From an uncultured Coriobacteriaceae bacterium (GTDB lineage Bacteria; Actinomycetota; Coriobacteriia; Coriobacteriales; UMGS124): a stretch of 64,000 nucleotides of DNA. Position 1 is the stretch's first letter. Every line of letters starts with the position of its first letter. This document shows positions 9,848-18,824 of the stretch, piece after piece. The stretch is taken from positions 53,377-117,376 of the forward strand of contig UQBS01000002.1 of assembly GCA_900539345.1 (NCBI GenBank), read 5' to 3'. A program made the position numbers and the translations under genes. Below the pieces are notes generated by a model. The model did not search any database and was not told the origin of the DNA. It was given only the letters and a program-made list of their open reading frames with translations.

Positions 9848-10621
9848 TTAGTGGATGGTGCCGGTTTCCCGGAGGCGTTGCATCTCCTCGGGGGTCAGCT
9901 CTACCACGCGGGTCACGCTGAGCTGGGCGCCTTCCACTTCGAAGTGGATGTCGTAGTTCTCAAGCGTCACCCAGAAGTCGCGGCCTTGGGAGGTCACGCG
10001 GGCGTGGGCGGGGCGGGGGTCTTGGGCGAGCACTTGGAAGGCGCCTTCGTGCAGGTGGGCCGGCAGCTGGGCGAGCAGCTCGGGCGCGAAGCCCACCTCG
10101 AGCTCGTGCCATTCGTCGGCTTCGACCCAGCCGTGGCCGGCTTCGGGCTTGGAATCGGAAAAGGGCAGGTAGGGCTTGATGTCGTAGATAGGCGAGCCGT
10201 CCATCATGTCGGCGCCGATTACGTGTAGGGCTGGCCCCCGGCTTCCGTCGGGATATTCCTCGTCGAGCTCCACACGTGCCAGCTTGACGCACGATAAGGC
10301 CAGGTCGTTGGGGCGAAAGCTCGAGCGCGTGGCGAATACGCCCATGCGGCGCGTGCCTCCCAGACGAGGGGGGCGCACGGTGGGGGTCCACTTGCCGCCG
10401 CGATGGTTCTGCGAGAAATCCCAGATGAGCCAGATATAGTCGAACGTCTCAAGGCCGCGCACGGCATCGGCGTCGCGGAACTCCGGCTCGAAGTACACGA
10501 CGCCCTCCAGCGCGTCGACAAGCCCGGGCTGGCGCGGCACGCCGAACTTCACAGGGTAGGGCGTCTTGATATGGGCGACGGGGCGGATGACGTGCGCGCC
10601 GTCGAGTGCTTCGTCTTGCAT
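9848..10621 (-). CDS. trmO: TrmO/TsaA-like tRNA threonylcarbamoyladenosine methyltransferase
   Basis: A 257-residue protein with [25 protein letters not shown] near the N-terminus and [30 protein letters not shown] and [22 protein letters not shown] further on, all landmarks of the TsaA/TrmO beta-barrel family. TrmO uses S-adenosylmethionine to N6-methylate the threonylcarbamoyl group at A37 of some tRNAs. ATG 10621 has GGAG five bases upstream; the frame stays open to 10786 but that part is repeat-derived. The gene is alone on its strand. The last bases are duplicated in the adjoining spacer. Confidence 0.9.
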   Translation of the reverse strand: MQDEALDGAHVIRPVAHIKTPYPVKFGVPRQPGLVDALEGVVYFEPEFRDADAVRGLETFDYIWLIWDFSQNHRGGKWTPTVRPPRLGGTRRMGVFATRSSFRPNDLALSCVKLARVELDEEYPDGSRGPALHVIGADMMDGSPIYDIKPYLPFSDSKPEAGHGWVEADEWHELEVGFAPELLAQLPAHLHEGAFQVLAQDPRPAHARVTSQGRDFWVTLENYDIHFEVEGAQLSVTRVVELTPEEMQRLRETGTIH

Positions 10622-10983
10622 GTGGCTCCAAATGTGTGTCGCGGTGGGTGCGGTGCGGCCATGGCGGCCGGTGGGCAGAATTGGCGTGCATATGCGCCGG
10701 CGGAATGTACATCCCGCGTGCTGGTGCATGCGACGAGATGTTGCTTCGGCGTGCCTCGTGTGCTGGCGCATGTGGCGGGGCGTCATTTCAGCGCGTCTCG
10801 TGTGCTGGCGTATGCGTTTCGCCTGGCATTGTAGGGGTTGCGCGTGTCGTTTGTGCCCTTAGGTGTGCGAATACGGCGCTTACCTGCAAAGAAGATTCTA
10901 TCTGTAATATATCCTGCATAAAATACGAAACAAATATTCGGTTTAAGAGTGCGCATCAGCGCCCCGTATGCGAGGAGGCACCC
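10622..10983. other. trmO-PFL divergent spacer with 42-bp tandem repeats
   Basis: GTGCTGG recurs at 10718, 10760 and 10802, exactly 42 bases apart, each followed by a CATG or TATG step; a weaker unit precedes them from about 10676. To the right (10875-10945) the sequence turns AT-rich (TCTGTAATATATCCTGCATAAAATACG) and likely contains the promoter of the gene at 10984. No gene seen. Confidence 0.65.
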
Positions 10984-12351
10984 GTGCCCGGTATCAGCAT
11001 CCAGGAAATCGGCGAGACCCTCAACATGGTCGCGTCGCAGAACCTCGACGTTCGCACCATCACCATGGGCATCAATACCATGAGCTGCGCCGATGAGGAC
11101 ATCGACGTTATGGCTCGCAAGGTCTATGAGCGCCTTACGCACGCCGCTGAGCGTCTTGTGCCGGTGGCAAACCAGCTCGAGCGCGAGTACGGCATCCCGA
11201 TCGTTAACAAGCGCATCTCCGTCACCCCCATGGCGCAGCTTGCTGCGGCCACCCGTGCCAGGAACCTCGCGCCGCTTGCCCAGGCTATGGACCGTGCGGC
11301 CGAGGCCGTGGGCGTCGACTTCGTGGGTGGTTTTAGCGCGCTGGTGCAGAAGGGCATCGGCGACGCCGACATGCGCCTTATCGACTCCATCCCCGAGGCG
11401 CTTGCCTCCACCAAACATGTGTGCTCTTCGGTCAATGTGGCGAGCCTGCGCGCCGGCATCAACATGGACGCCGTGCTCAAGATGGCCCAGACCGTGAAGG
11501 ACGCCGCCGAGGCTACCGTGGACGACCATTGCTACGGCGCCGCCAAGATCGTCGTCTTCTCCAACATGGTGGAAGATTCTCCCTTCATGGCCGGTGCGGT
11601 GCATGGTTCGGGCGAGGGCGACGTGGTCATCAACGTGGGCGTCTCCGGCCCCGGCGTCATGGCCGCCGCCCTCAAGCAGCTCCCCAAGACGGCCGACATG
11701 CAGACCGTCGCCGAGAAGATCAAGGCCACCTCGTTCAAGATCACGCGCGTCGGCGAGCTCATGGCCCGCGAGGCTTCCCGCAGGCTCGGTGTGCAGATGG
11801 GCATCGTCGACCTCTCACTTGCCCCCACGCCTGCCGTGGGCGACTCGGTCGCCGACATCCTGGAGATTATCGGCGTGGGTACCTGCGGCGGCCCTGGCAC
11901 CACGGCCGCGCTTGCCATGCTCAACGACTCGGTGAAGAAGGGCGGCGTCATGGCCACCTCCTCCATCGGCGGCCTGTCGGGCGCGTTCATTCCCGTTTCC
12001 GAAGATGCCGGCATGATTCATGCCGTTGAGTGCGGCGCCCTCAGCCTTGAGAAGCTCGAGGCCATGACCTGCGTGTGCTCGGTGGGCATCGACATGGTGG
12101 CCGTGCCCGGCGACACGAATGTGGAGACCATCGCCGGCCTCATTGCCGACGAGATGGCCATCGGCGTCATCAACAACAAGACGACCGCCGTGCGCGTCAT
12201 TCCCGCCGTGGGCAAGAAGGTAGGCGAGACGCTGGAGTTCGGCGGCCTTTTTGGCAGGGCTCCGGTGCAGGCCATCAACCAGAACGCCGGTTATGTGTTC
12301 GCACACCGCGGCGGTCGCATGCCCGCTCCCTTGAACTCGCTCAAGAACTAG
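10984..12351 (+). CDS. PFL-family (UPF0210/DUF711) protein
   Basis: This 455-residue protein is a full-length UPF0210 member: early [74 protein letters not shown] and the closing PAPLNSLKN. The family is related to glycyl-radical enzymes by name and fold prediction but no reaction is established for it; no Gly-radical signature is obvious here. GTG 10984 is preceded by GAGGAGG, and no ATG fits the normal N-terminus. In many bacteria a small ACT-domain protein (UPF0237) precedes this gene; here it does not. The gene at 12367 follows after 15 bases. Confidence 0.9.
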   Translation: MPGISIQEIGETLNMVASQNLDVRTITMGINTMSCADEDIDVMARKVYERLTHAAERLVPVANQLEREYGIPIVNKRISVTPMAQLAAATRARNLAPLAQAMDRAAEAVGVDFVGGFSALVQKGIGDADMRLIDSIPEALASTKHVCSSVNVASLRAGINMDAVLKMAQTVKDAAEATVDDHCYGAAKIVVFSNMVEDSPFMAGAVHGSGEGDVVINVGVSGPGVMAAALKQLPKTADMQTVAEKIKATSFKITRVGELMAREASRRLGVQMGIVDLSLAPTPAVGDSVADILEIIGVGTCGGPGTTAALAMLNDSVKKGGVMATSSIGGLSGAFIPVSEDAGMIHAVECGALSLEKLEAMTCVCSVGIDMVAVPGDTNVETIAGLIADEMAIGVINNKTTAVRVIPAVGKKVGETLEFGGLFGRAPVQAINQNAGYVFAHRGGRMPAPLNSLKN

Positions 12352-12366
12352 GCACACACCGCAGAC

Positions 12367-13995
12367 ATGGCAGATATTAGAGTTCGCGGCATAGGCAGAC
12401 GCAAGCTTAAGCCCAAGACGCTGCTCGGCGTGCTCATCTTGGCGACGCTTGTGCTGTTTGCCTGGGTGCGCCGGGACGACATCACGCTTGTGCTTGACGC
12501 CCTCTTGCAGGGGGCGCGGGCCGCGCTCGTCGTGGGCGCCCTCTTTGAGCTGGGGCGCGTGTGCTTCCATGCGCTTGCCTATACCCGCTCGTTCAAGGTG
12601 ATCGGCGCCGACGTGCCTCTTTCGCAGACGGTGCCCGCCTGGTTCAAGGCCGTCTTCATGAACACGGTGGTGCCCTCGGGCGGTGCGAGCGGCCTTGCGT
12701 GCATCATCGACGTCGCCCGCAAGCGAGGTGTGGCGGTGGGCTCGGCCACCACGGCAACCCTGTTCACGCAAACGTGCTTCTACCTGGCAATGTTTCTTGC
12801 CATCTTGCTGGGCTTTTGGATTATGGGCAAGGCCGGTACGCTCACAGGGCGCGATGTGGCGGTGGGCTCGATTGTGGGCTGCGCCGCCCTGGCGTTCGTG
12901 GCGCTGCTCGTGTTGGGCCACCTCGCCCCCGGCAAGCTCCAGCGTGCGCTGCGTGCCGTGGAGCGACTCGGCGTGCGCATCTGCCGGGCGATTCCCTTCA
13001 TCAAGAAGGAGCCGGCTCCCTGGGCCGATAACCTCGTACGTTCGTTCAGCGCTGCGGCGACGTCGCTTGTGCGCAACCCCAAACGGTCGTTCACCGTGTA
13101 TCTTTCCATGGTGGTCGCCATGGCGTTCGACGCGCTGTCGTTCATCGCGTGCGGTTATGCGTTCGACGTCGTCGCGCTCGATGCGCTCTTCGGGGCCTAT
13201 GTCACGGCGCTGGTGTTCAACAGCTTCAACGTGACGCCGGGCGGCGCCGGTGTGGTTGAGGGCCTTGCGGCCGCGGTGCTGGCAGGCTACGGCTACCCGC
13301 TTTCGCAGGCGCTTTCCGTGGTGCTGTGCTATCGCGCGTTCATGTATTGGATCCCGCTGCTGGTAGGCGGTGTCATGATGCGTGCTTCGCGCGGTTTCAA
13401 GGGCGAGCGGACAAGCGAGGGCGGCGCCTCTGCGGACCAGGTCTCGGACCTCGACGGCGCCTATGCGTGCGCCGCGGCGGGTGTCAATCCGGCGGCCGAT
13501 TTCGACGGGCATAATGCCGAGGAGGGCAAGCTTGGCCTGCTCACACGCTTCCGTCGCTTTGCGCACACCGAACCTGGTGCGAGCCGCCTCATCTGCTCGA
13601 CGCTCATGGTGGCGGCTGCCGTCACGGCTATTGCCAGCAGCTTTATGCCCGCCGACCCGGTCCTTGCGCAGGTCGTTTCGAACCTGGTGCTTGGTTGGGA
13701 GCCCATGGACGCTCGTTGGATGGTGGTTGCTGCCGCAATCGTGCTCCTGTGCCTGCCAGGCATCTTCCTGCGCGACGCGGCCAACTGGCTCGTGAGCATC
13801 GCGGCACTCGTGGGGCTGGGCTTTACCTGCGCCCTTGCGGCTCACGGCGCTTCCACGGTGGTGCTGTGCCTGGCGAGCCTGGCTGCGCTTGTCATCTGCA
13901 ACCAGTCCTTCGCGCACCATCCCTACCAACTCTTCTTCCTGCGCCTGGGCGACAGGTTGGGCCTGCGGGGCCGGCGCGGCAAGGCAGGGGAATAG
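12367..13995 (+). CDS. Flippase-like lysylphosphatidylglycerol-synthase TM-family protein
   Basis: A 542-residue membrane protein with about a dozen hydrophobic segments. The first 330 residues match the UPF0104/LPG_synthase_TM family: KPKTLLGVLILATLVLF, VNTVVPSGGASGL (as FMNTVVPSGGASGLACIID) and VTPGGAGVVEGLAAAVLAGYG. A hydrophilic linker (about 340-395) leads to four more hydrophobic segments that I do not recognise. The domain is found in flippases and in MprF; no aminoacyl transferase domain is present, so lipid or polyprenol-sugar translocation is the likeliest role. The start is ATG 12367; its ribosome site is weak, and coupling to the preceding gene, 15 bases away, is likely. Confidence 0.75.
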   Translation: MADIRVRGIGRRKLKPKTLLGVLILATLVLFAWVRRDDITLVLDALLQGARAALVVGALFELGRVCFHALAYTRSFKVIGADVPLSQTVPAWFKAVFMNTVVPSGGASGLACIIDVARKRGVAVGSATTATLFTQTCFYLAMFLAILLGFWIMGKAGTLTGRDVAVGSIVGCAALAFVALLVLGHLAPGKLQRALRAVERLGVRICRAIPFIKKEPAPWADNLVRSFSAAATSLVRNPKRSFTVYLSMVVAMAFDALSFIACGYAFDVVALDALFGAYVTALVFNSFNVTPGGAGVVEGLAAAVLAGYGYPLSQALSVVLCYRAFMYWIPLLVGGVMMRASRGFKGERTSEGGASADQVSDLDGAYACAAAGVNPAADFDGHNAEEGKLGLLTRFRRFAHTEPGASRLICSTLMVAAAVTAIASSFMPADPVLAQVVSNLVLGWEPMDARWMVVAAAIVLLCLPGIFLRDAANWLVSIAALVGLGFTCALAAHGASTVVLCLASLAALVICNQSFAHHPYQLFFLRLGDRLGLRGRRGKAGE

Positions 13996-14234
13996 CGGGT
14001 ACGGGCATCTGGTATTTCGACAAGCTGATGTAATCAGAACGCGGCCGCCTGTTTTCATTTCGGGACGGCCGCGAAGCTGGTGGCGAACAATGGAAGATGT
14101 ATATGTCTACCGCGACAATAGGATGAGGGGCAGCGCTTCCTTACGAATGATTGCACGATAATGGACGTATCGTGTGCATGTTGGTGCGGGAAGTCACATC
14201 GTTTCTTGTTAGTGTATAGTTTCTTTCCCGTTGC

Positions 14235-14310
14235 GGGCGATTGGCGCAGCGGCTAGCGCAGGTGCCTTACACGCACAAGGTCGGGGGTTCGAATCCCTCA
14301 TCGCCCACCA
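14235..14310 (+). tRNA. tRNA-Val, anticodon TAC
   Basis: A complete cloverleaf: acceptor GGGCGAT/ATCGCCC, D arm GCGC/GCGC, anticodon loop CTTACAC (TAC), T loop TTCGAAT, and encoded CCA. An AT-rich tract with TATAGT lies just upstream (about 14215) and may be its -10 box. Confidence 0.95.
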
Positions 14311-14320
14311 TAAAACCCAC

Positions 14321-14396
14321 GGGGGTGTAGCTCAGTTGGGAGAGCACTTGACTGGCAGTCAAGGGGTCAGGGGTTCGAATCCCCTCATCTCCACCA
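14321..14396 (+). tRNA. tRNA-Ala, anticodon GGC
   Basis: Cloverleaf with acceptor GGGGGTG/CATCTCC (two G-U pairs), D arm GCTC/GAGC, anticodon loop CTGGCAG (GGC), T loop TTCGAAT and encoded CCA. Ten bases separate it from tRNA-Val, so both probably come from one transcript that ends at 14440. Confidence 0.95.
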
Positions 14397-14408
14397 CGTG
14401 AATCCTGA

Positions 14409-14440
14409 AGCCCGAGGCCATGCGGTCTCGGGCTTTTTTT
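14409..14440 (+). terminator. Terminator of the tRNA pair
   Basis: AGCCCGAG/CTCGGGCT stem followed by seven T. Confidence 0.88.
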
Positions 14441-14558
14441 GTTTACGCTACAAGGCAAGCAAGATGCCATCCGTGGTATCCTGCCATCTCACAGGGGGAA
14501 CTATTCGCCGCGGTGCCCCTGTGGCGCCGCTTTCGCTTTCAAGGAGAGTGGCTAGAAC

Positions 14559-14978
14559 ATGCATGAGATGGCTCTTGTCCGCAACGTGGTGGACATTGTG
14601 GTTGAGCAGGCTGAGAAGTCCGGTGCTGCCGAGGTGAAGACCGTCTACCTCACCATCGGTCAGGGTCGCGACGTCGTCGTTGAGTATCTCGACGGTCTGT
14701 TCCAGTTCCTGGCGCGTGGCACGGTGGCCGAGCACGCCGAACTTGTGGTGCAGACCACGCCCATGACGGTGAAGTGCAACCAGTGCGGCTTCATCTTCCC
14801 CATCAACGTCTTCAAGCAGGAGACTTGGATGTGCCCCTCCTGCAAGGCTGAGAAGGACTACAAGCTCAATTCGGGCATGGAGTTCATGATCAACCGCATC
14901 GAGGTTGTGGGCCACAAGCCGGCCGAGGATGCCGCGCAGCAAGAAGCCGCTTCCGAGCAGGAAACTGCTGCTGAGTAA
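14559..14978 (+). CDS. hypA: Hydrogenase maturation nickel chaperone HypA
   Basis: 139 residues. The N-terminus MHEMALVRNVV supplies the invariant Met-His-Glu nickel site, and the zinc site is made by two CxxC pairs (CNQC and CPSC, about residues 74-77 and 92-95). HypA delivers nickel, with HypB, to [NiFe]-hydrogenase or urease in the cytoplasm. The last 25 residues are an Ala/Glu/Gln tail beyond the normal end of the family. AAGGAG lies twelve bases upstream of ATG. No other hyp or hydrogenase gene is in the window, so its client must be encoded elsewhere. Confidence 0.93.
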   Translation: MHEMALVRNVVDIVVEQAEKSGAAEVKTVYLTIGQGRDVVVEYLDGLFQFLARGTVAEHAELVVQTTPMTVKCNQCGFIFPINVFKQETWMCPSCKAEKDYKLNSGMEFMINRIEVVGHKPAEDAAQQEAASEQETAAE

Positions 14979-15112
14979 GGATGTCACGACCTGCGTGAAT
15001 GTCGCGGTTGCACGGGAGATATAGCCCGGTGCGAGCGGTCGCGGTTGAGTGGGCATGTGCGCATGGCGCTGTAAGTGCTTACGGGTGCCCACCGACAAGA
15101 CACTGATTAGGC

Positions 15113-15151
15113 AAAAGCCCGTCTGTCTCGCGCGAGACAGACGGGCTTTTT
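15113..15151. terminator. Bidirectional terminator between hypA and addA
   Basis: A perfect palindrome, AAAAGCCCGTCTGTCTCGC and its complement with almost no loop, with A and T runs on both sides, between convergent genes. Confidence 0.93.
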
Positions 15152-15186
15152 GGTGCTTGAGGCAGGATGGCTGGTGTCGCCTCGCG

Positions 15187-18100
15187 CTACAGCCTTGCGT
15201 AGCGCGAGCGGATGAGTTCGTGCAGGGCCTGCTTGTTGGCATGGGTGAAGTGGTAGCGCACCTCCTGCGGCTTGCCGGGACGTGCGGGGTCGGGCTGCTC
15301 TACGCGCACGAAGGCAAGCTCGACCTCGTCGAAACCCTGGGTGAGCGCGACATAGGCGTAGCAGCGAGCCTGCAGGTCGTGCTTGGCGCGCAGGTCGTCG
15401 GCCGTCTCGGCTGCGCTGCCGCCTGTCTTGTAGTCCACGATGAAGGCACGGCGAGGCTCGTCCTGCTGCGTCGGGGCGTCGTGGCACAGCAGGTCCATGG
15501 CACCTTCGAGGTGAATGGGCTCGCCTTGGGTGCCCTGCAGCGCCACGTAGAAGGGCGCCTCGGGCACGAGTACGCCAAACGTTGCTGCCTGTGCGGCCGC
15601 GTCGCTTGCCATCCAATGAGCGCAGGCACCCTTGAGCGCGCTCAGCTCTTCCGCGGGCGCGCCCCAGGTTGCCAGGCAGGCGCGCAGGCGCTCGTCGGCG
15701 GGCATGGTAAGTGCCGTGTCGCCGGCGCCTTGGCCCTTGCGCCATGCGAGGTCTTCGGCCATGAGTTGGCAGGCCTGGTGCAGGGCGCTGCCGAAGGCGG
15801 TGGCGCTTGCGTGGTGGGGCCGTGCCGGCACGACTGTCGGTTCCTCGTCGGTTTCCACGGGCTGCGTCTCGGCCTTGTCTTCTTGCTCGGCCTCGGCGTC
15901 GTGCGCGGCGATGCTGCTGTAGGAGAACGTCGCGGCCCGTGCGGGGTTGTAGGGCAGGCGCATGGGTTCCAAATCGCTCAGGTACTCGCCGCACCCCGGT
16001 GCTTCGGGGACGGTGCAGGTCGTAGGCGCATTGTCGCAGGCCTCCCCCTGCGTCTGGGCCCCGTCTGCCTCTTGCCCCTCGACGACGACGTTGCCGTCGA
16101 GGTCGAGCACGAGCTTGGCGTATTCCACAATGGCGGGAGTCGTGCCTGCGTAGTCGATACCTTCCGACGCGCTTCGCCAGGGGCCGTCTTGGCCGAACAG
16201 GCTGCACCGCAGGTCGTTGATGCAGTCGTCTTTTTCCATCTGCTTGGAGCTGTCGGCGTAGTTCACGGCGATGACGAGGGCCTCGCGCGGGCGGGTTGCG
16301 CCTACGTAGAACTTGCGGCGCTGCTCAGCGAGCTCCTCGGCGTCGTGGTATGCCTTGAGCGACGTGCTCATGCCGCCCGCGGTGATGTCTTCGTCGTCGA
16401 GCGCCAGGGGCTCTTCGAGCACACCTGCCTCAGCGAGCCCCTTGACCATGGTCTTGCTCAGTTCGGGCGCATCGTCCTTCTCGGTCTCAGGCCTTGAGTT
16501 CCTCGGCTTCAGCGAGAGGTACAGGTGCCCGTTGACGCATTCGAGGGTGAGCGGGCTTGGGTGGCCGCCGTTTGAGCCGTTGAAGTCGGCGAGGGCCACG
16601 ATGGGGTACTCGAGTCCCTTCGAGCTGTGGATGGTGAGGATGCGCACGGCGTCCTGCTCATCGGTGTTGAGCGAGCCGGGGCGCTCGGTGATGCCCCCGT
16701 CGATCATCTGGGAGTAGATGTTGCTGACCTGCACAGGTCCTGCCAGGGGGTTGTCGTGCTCGATGCTCTCCACCATGCGCAGGGCCTTGAAGAAGTTGGC
16801 CGCCTGGGCCATGCCCTGCGGGCCCTGTTCTTGCAGGCGAGGCAGGTAGCCCGACTCGATGGCGATCTCGTTGAGGCAGCTGCTCATCTGGGAGGCGCTG
16901 ACCCTGCGTGCCGCATGCGCAAAGACACGCGCGGCAAGCTGAATGCGCGGCGGCAGAGCGGTGCTTTGCGAATTCGTCCGCTGTTCGTCGAGGCAGGCGA
17001 GCATGCCGTGCCAGAAGCTGCGCCTCTTGCCCTCGGGGGAGGTTGCAAGCGCCAGGAGCTCGTCGCATCCCAGCCCAAAGACCTCGCTTGTGAGCGCGAT
17101 GTCCAGGGCGGCGTTGTCCAGCGGGTTTGCCAGAGCGGCGCACAGAGAGGCGACCGTGCGTGCCTCGGCTGTGTCTTTGAATCCCGAACCGCCCGTGATG
17201 GTGCAGGGGGCGCCGTGCCGGCGCAGGGCCTGGGCATAGACCTCGGCGTTTGTCATGCGCCCGAGCAGAATGACCATGTCGGCCCAGCGGCAGTTTGCCG
17301 AGCCGGTCTCATGGAGGGCGCAGAAACGTTTGGCGATGGCCTGCGCCTCGTAGGCGATGCGGTCGTCGGTTTTGGCGTTTTTAGCTGCTCTGCTGCTGTT
17401 TGACGCTGTCGCGAAAATCTCGATGCGGGGCACCTCGGGGAACGCGTTGCGGGGGTTTTCTGCATGCTTCTCGTCGAAGCCGAGCTTGATGAACTCGTTG
17501 TCGCCAAACACACGCTCCTGGCTGAAGACCTTGTTGACGAAGCGGATGATGTCGCCATGCGAGCGGAAGTTGCGGTCGAGCTCGCATGCGAGGCCGCCGA
17601 CACCCTCCAGCTCCCGCATGTGCCGCTTGTGCGCGAGGTAGGTACTCACGTCGGCCCCGCGGAAGCGGTAGATGCTCTGCTGGGTGTCGCCCACGGTGCA
17701 GAGGCGACGGTCGCCGTCGGTGAGATGCGAGATGAGGGCGATTTGCAGCTCGCTTGTGTCCTGGAACTCGTCGACCATGATGAGGCGGAAACGGTTGCGA
17801 TAGCGGGCCTCCACCTCGGGCAGATTCTCAAATGCGTCGAGCGTCTTGGTGATGAGGTCGTCCTGGTCGAGCACGCCCATGGCGGACTTATGCTGCTCGT
17901 AGAGGCGCTGCACCTCGCACGCAAGCGTGTAGAGGCCTTCGCGCGCGGGCGCTGCCAGGCCCATCTCGCATTCTGCGAGGAGTCGGAGAAGGGACTGGCG
18001 GAACACATATCCGGCGAGCTTGAAGCCGACCGCCGTTGTTGAGGGAAAGGGGTTGTCGAAGATGTACCCGTAGACCTCGGCATACGAGGGGTCGTCTTGG

Positions 18101-18822
18101 CAGCGGAGCCTGTCGAACGTGCGGATGCCGTACGGGCCCTCCACCATGTCGCGCACGGCGGGGGTGAATTTGTTTGTCGGCTTGCCGTTTTTGTCTATGC
18201 CGCCTCGCGCCGCAGTGTCGATGTCGATGATTGCCTCGTACATCTCCTGTGCGATGTCGCGAGCGGGCATGATGGGGGCCATGACGACCGAGCTGAGCCC
18301 GCCTCGCACGTTTGCGGCCTTCCCGAGCAGGTCAAACACCATCTTGCGGGTCTCGTCGTTGTCATATTCGTCGAGGAACGCGTCAAACCCGCCGTCGGAG
18401 TTCCTGACGGCCTCGTCGAGACAGGCTGTGAGCAGCCTGTTCTTGTCCACGTCGCCTATAAGGCCGAACGCCGGGTCCAGGCCGAGTTCAAGGGCGTTTT
18501 CATGCAGGATGCGCGAACACATGCCGTGGATGGTGGAAATCCAACATGCGTCGACCTTGAGCGCCTGCTCGGGCATGCGCTCCTGACGCAGCTTGTTGCG
18601 CACGCGTGCCTTGATCTCGGCCGCGGCCGCCTCGGTGAAGGTGATGGCAAGCACCTGGTCGATGTCGGTGACGCCGGAGAGCTCGGGATTGAGCAGGGCA
18701 TAGGCGATGCGCTGCGTGAGCATGAACGTCTTGCCCGATCCGGCGCCGGCGCTTACGAGCAAGGGGCCGTTCACATGTTCGACGCAGGCACGCTGCTGGG
18801 GGGTGAGGGTGCTCAGGTCCAT
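15187..18822 (-). CDS. addA: AddA, helicase-nuclease subunit
   Basis: 1211 residues, the normal size for AddA/RexA. Walker A is SAGAGSGKT (residues 24-32), Walker B with VDEFQDTSE lies near 350, TVGDTQQSIYRFRGA follows, and later superfamily I motifs include LTIHSSKGLEYPIVALAD and ATRPREALVI. The C-terminal PD-(D/E)xK nuclease is visible as FIVDYKTGGSA near 1145. With AddB it forms the RecBCD-like complex that resects double-strand breaks and responds to Chi. It starts two bases after the addB stop, so the two are translationally coupled. A 16-residue stretch after FSYSSIAAHDAEAEQEDKAE is acidic and low-complexity. Confidence 0.95.
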   Translation of the reverse strand: MDLSTLTPQQRACVEHVNGPLLVSAGAGSGKTFMLTQRIAYALLNPELSGVTDIDQVLAITFTEAAAAEIKARVRNKLRQERMPEQALKVDACWISTIHGMCSRILHENALELGLDPAFGLIGDVDKNRLLTACLDEAVRNSDGGFDAFLDEYDNDETRKMVFDLLGKAANVRGGLSSVVMAPIMPARDIAQEMYEAIIDIDTAARGGIDKNGKPTNKFTPAVRDMVEGPYGIRTFDRLRCQDDPSYAEVYGYIFDNPFPSTTAVGFKLAGYVFRQSLLRLLAECEMGLAAPAREGLYTLACEVQRLYEQHKSAMGVLDQDDLITKTLDAFENLPEVEARYRNRFRLIMVDEFQDTSELQIALISHLTDGDRRLCTVGDTQQSIYRFRGADVSTYLAHKRHMRELEGVGGLACELDRNFRSHGDIIRFVNKVFSQERVFGDNEFIKLGFDEKHAENPRNAFPEVPRIEIFATASNSSRAAKNAKTDDRIAYEAQAIAKRFCALHETGSANCRWADMVILLGRMTNAEVYAQALRRHGAPCTITGGSGFKDTAEARTVASLCAALANPLDNAALDIALTSEVFGLGCDELLALATSPEGKRRSFWHGMLACLDEQRTNSQSTALPPRIQLAARVFAHAARRVSASQMSSCLNEIAIESGYLPRLQEQGPQGMAQAANFFKALRMVESIEHDNPLAGPVQVSNIYSQMIDGGITERPGSLNTDEQDAVRILTIHSSKGLEYPIVALADFNGSNGGHPSPLTLECVNGHLYLSLKPRNSRPETEKDDAPELSKTMVKGLAEAGVLEEPLALDDEDITAGGMSTSLKAYHDAEELAEQRRKFYVGATRPREALVIAVNYADSSKQMEKDDCINDLRCSLFGQDGPWRSASEGIDYAGTTPAIVEYAKLVLDLDGNVVVEGQEADGAQTQGEACDNAPTTCTVPEAPGCGEYLSDLEPMRLPYNPARAATFSYSSIAAHDAEAEQEDKAETQPVETDEEPTVVPARPHHASATAFGSALHQACQLMAEDLAWRKGQGAGDTALTMPADERLRACLATWGAPAEELSALKGACAHWMASDAAAQAATFGVLVPEAPFYVALQGTQGEPIHLEGAMDLLCHDAPTQQDEPRRAFIVDYKTGGSAAETADDLRAKHDLQARCYAYVALTQGFDEVELAFVRVEQPDPARPGKPQEVRYHFTHANKQALHELIRSRYARL

Positions 18823-18824
18823 GG

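Noticed and set aside
9388..9921. Several short ORFs on both strands in the pspA-trmO spacer
   Set aside because: They are translations of the palindromes and the 61-bp duplication, without ribosome sites.
14267..14470. Reverse-strand ORF containing GDEGIRTPDP and GDEGFEPPTL text
   Set aside because: This is the well-known false protein produced by translating tRNA genes; it overlaps tRNA-Val and tRNA-Ala.
15049..16497. 482-residue plus-strand frame over the 3' half of addA
   Set aside because: Shadow of addA, whose nuclease and helicase motifs are intact on the other strand.
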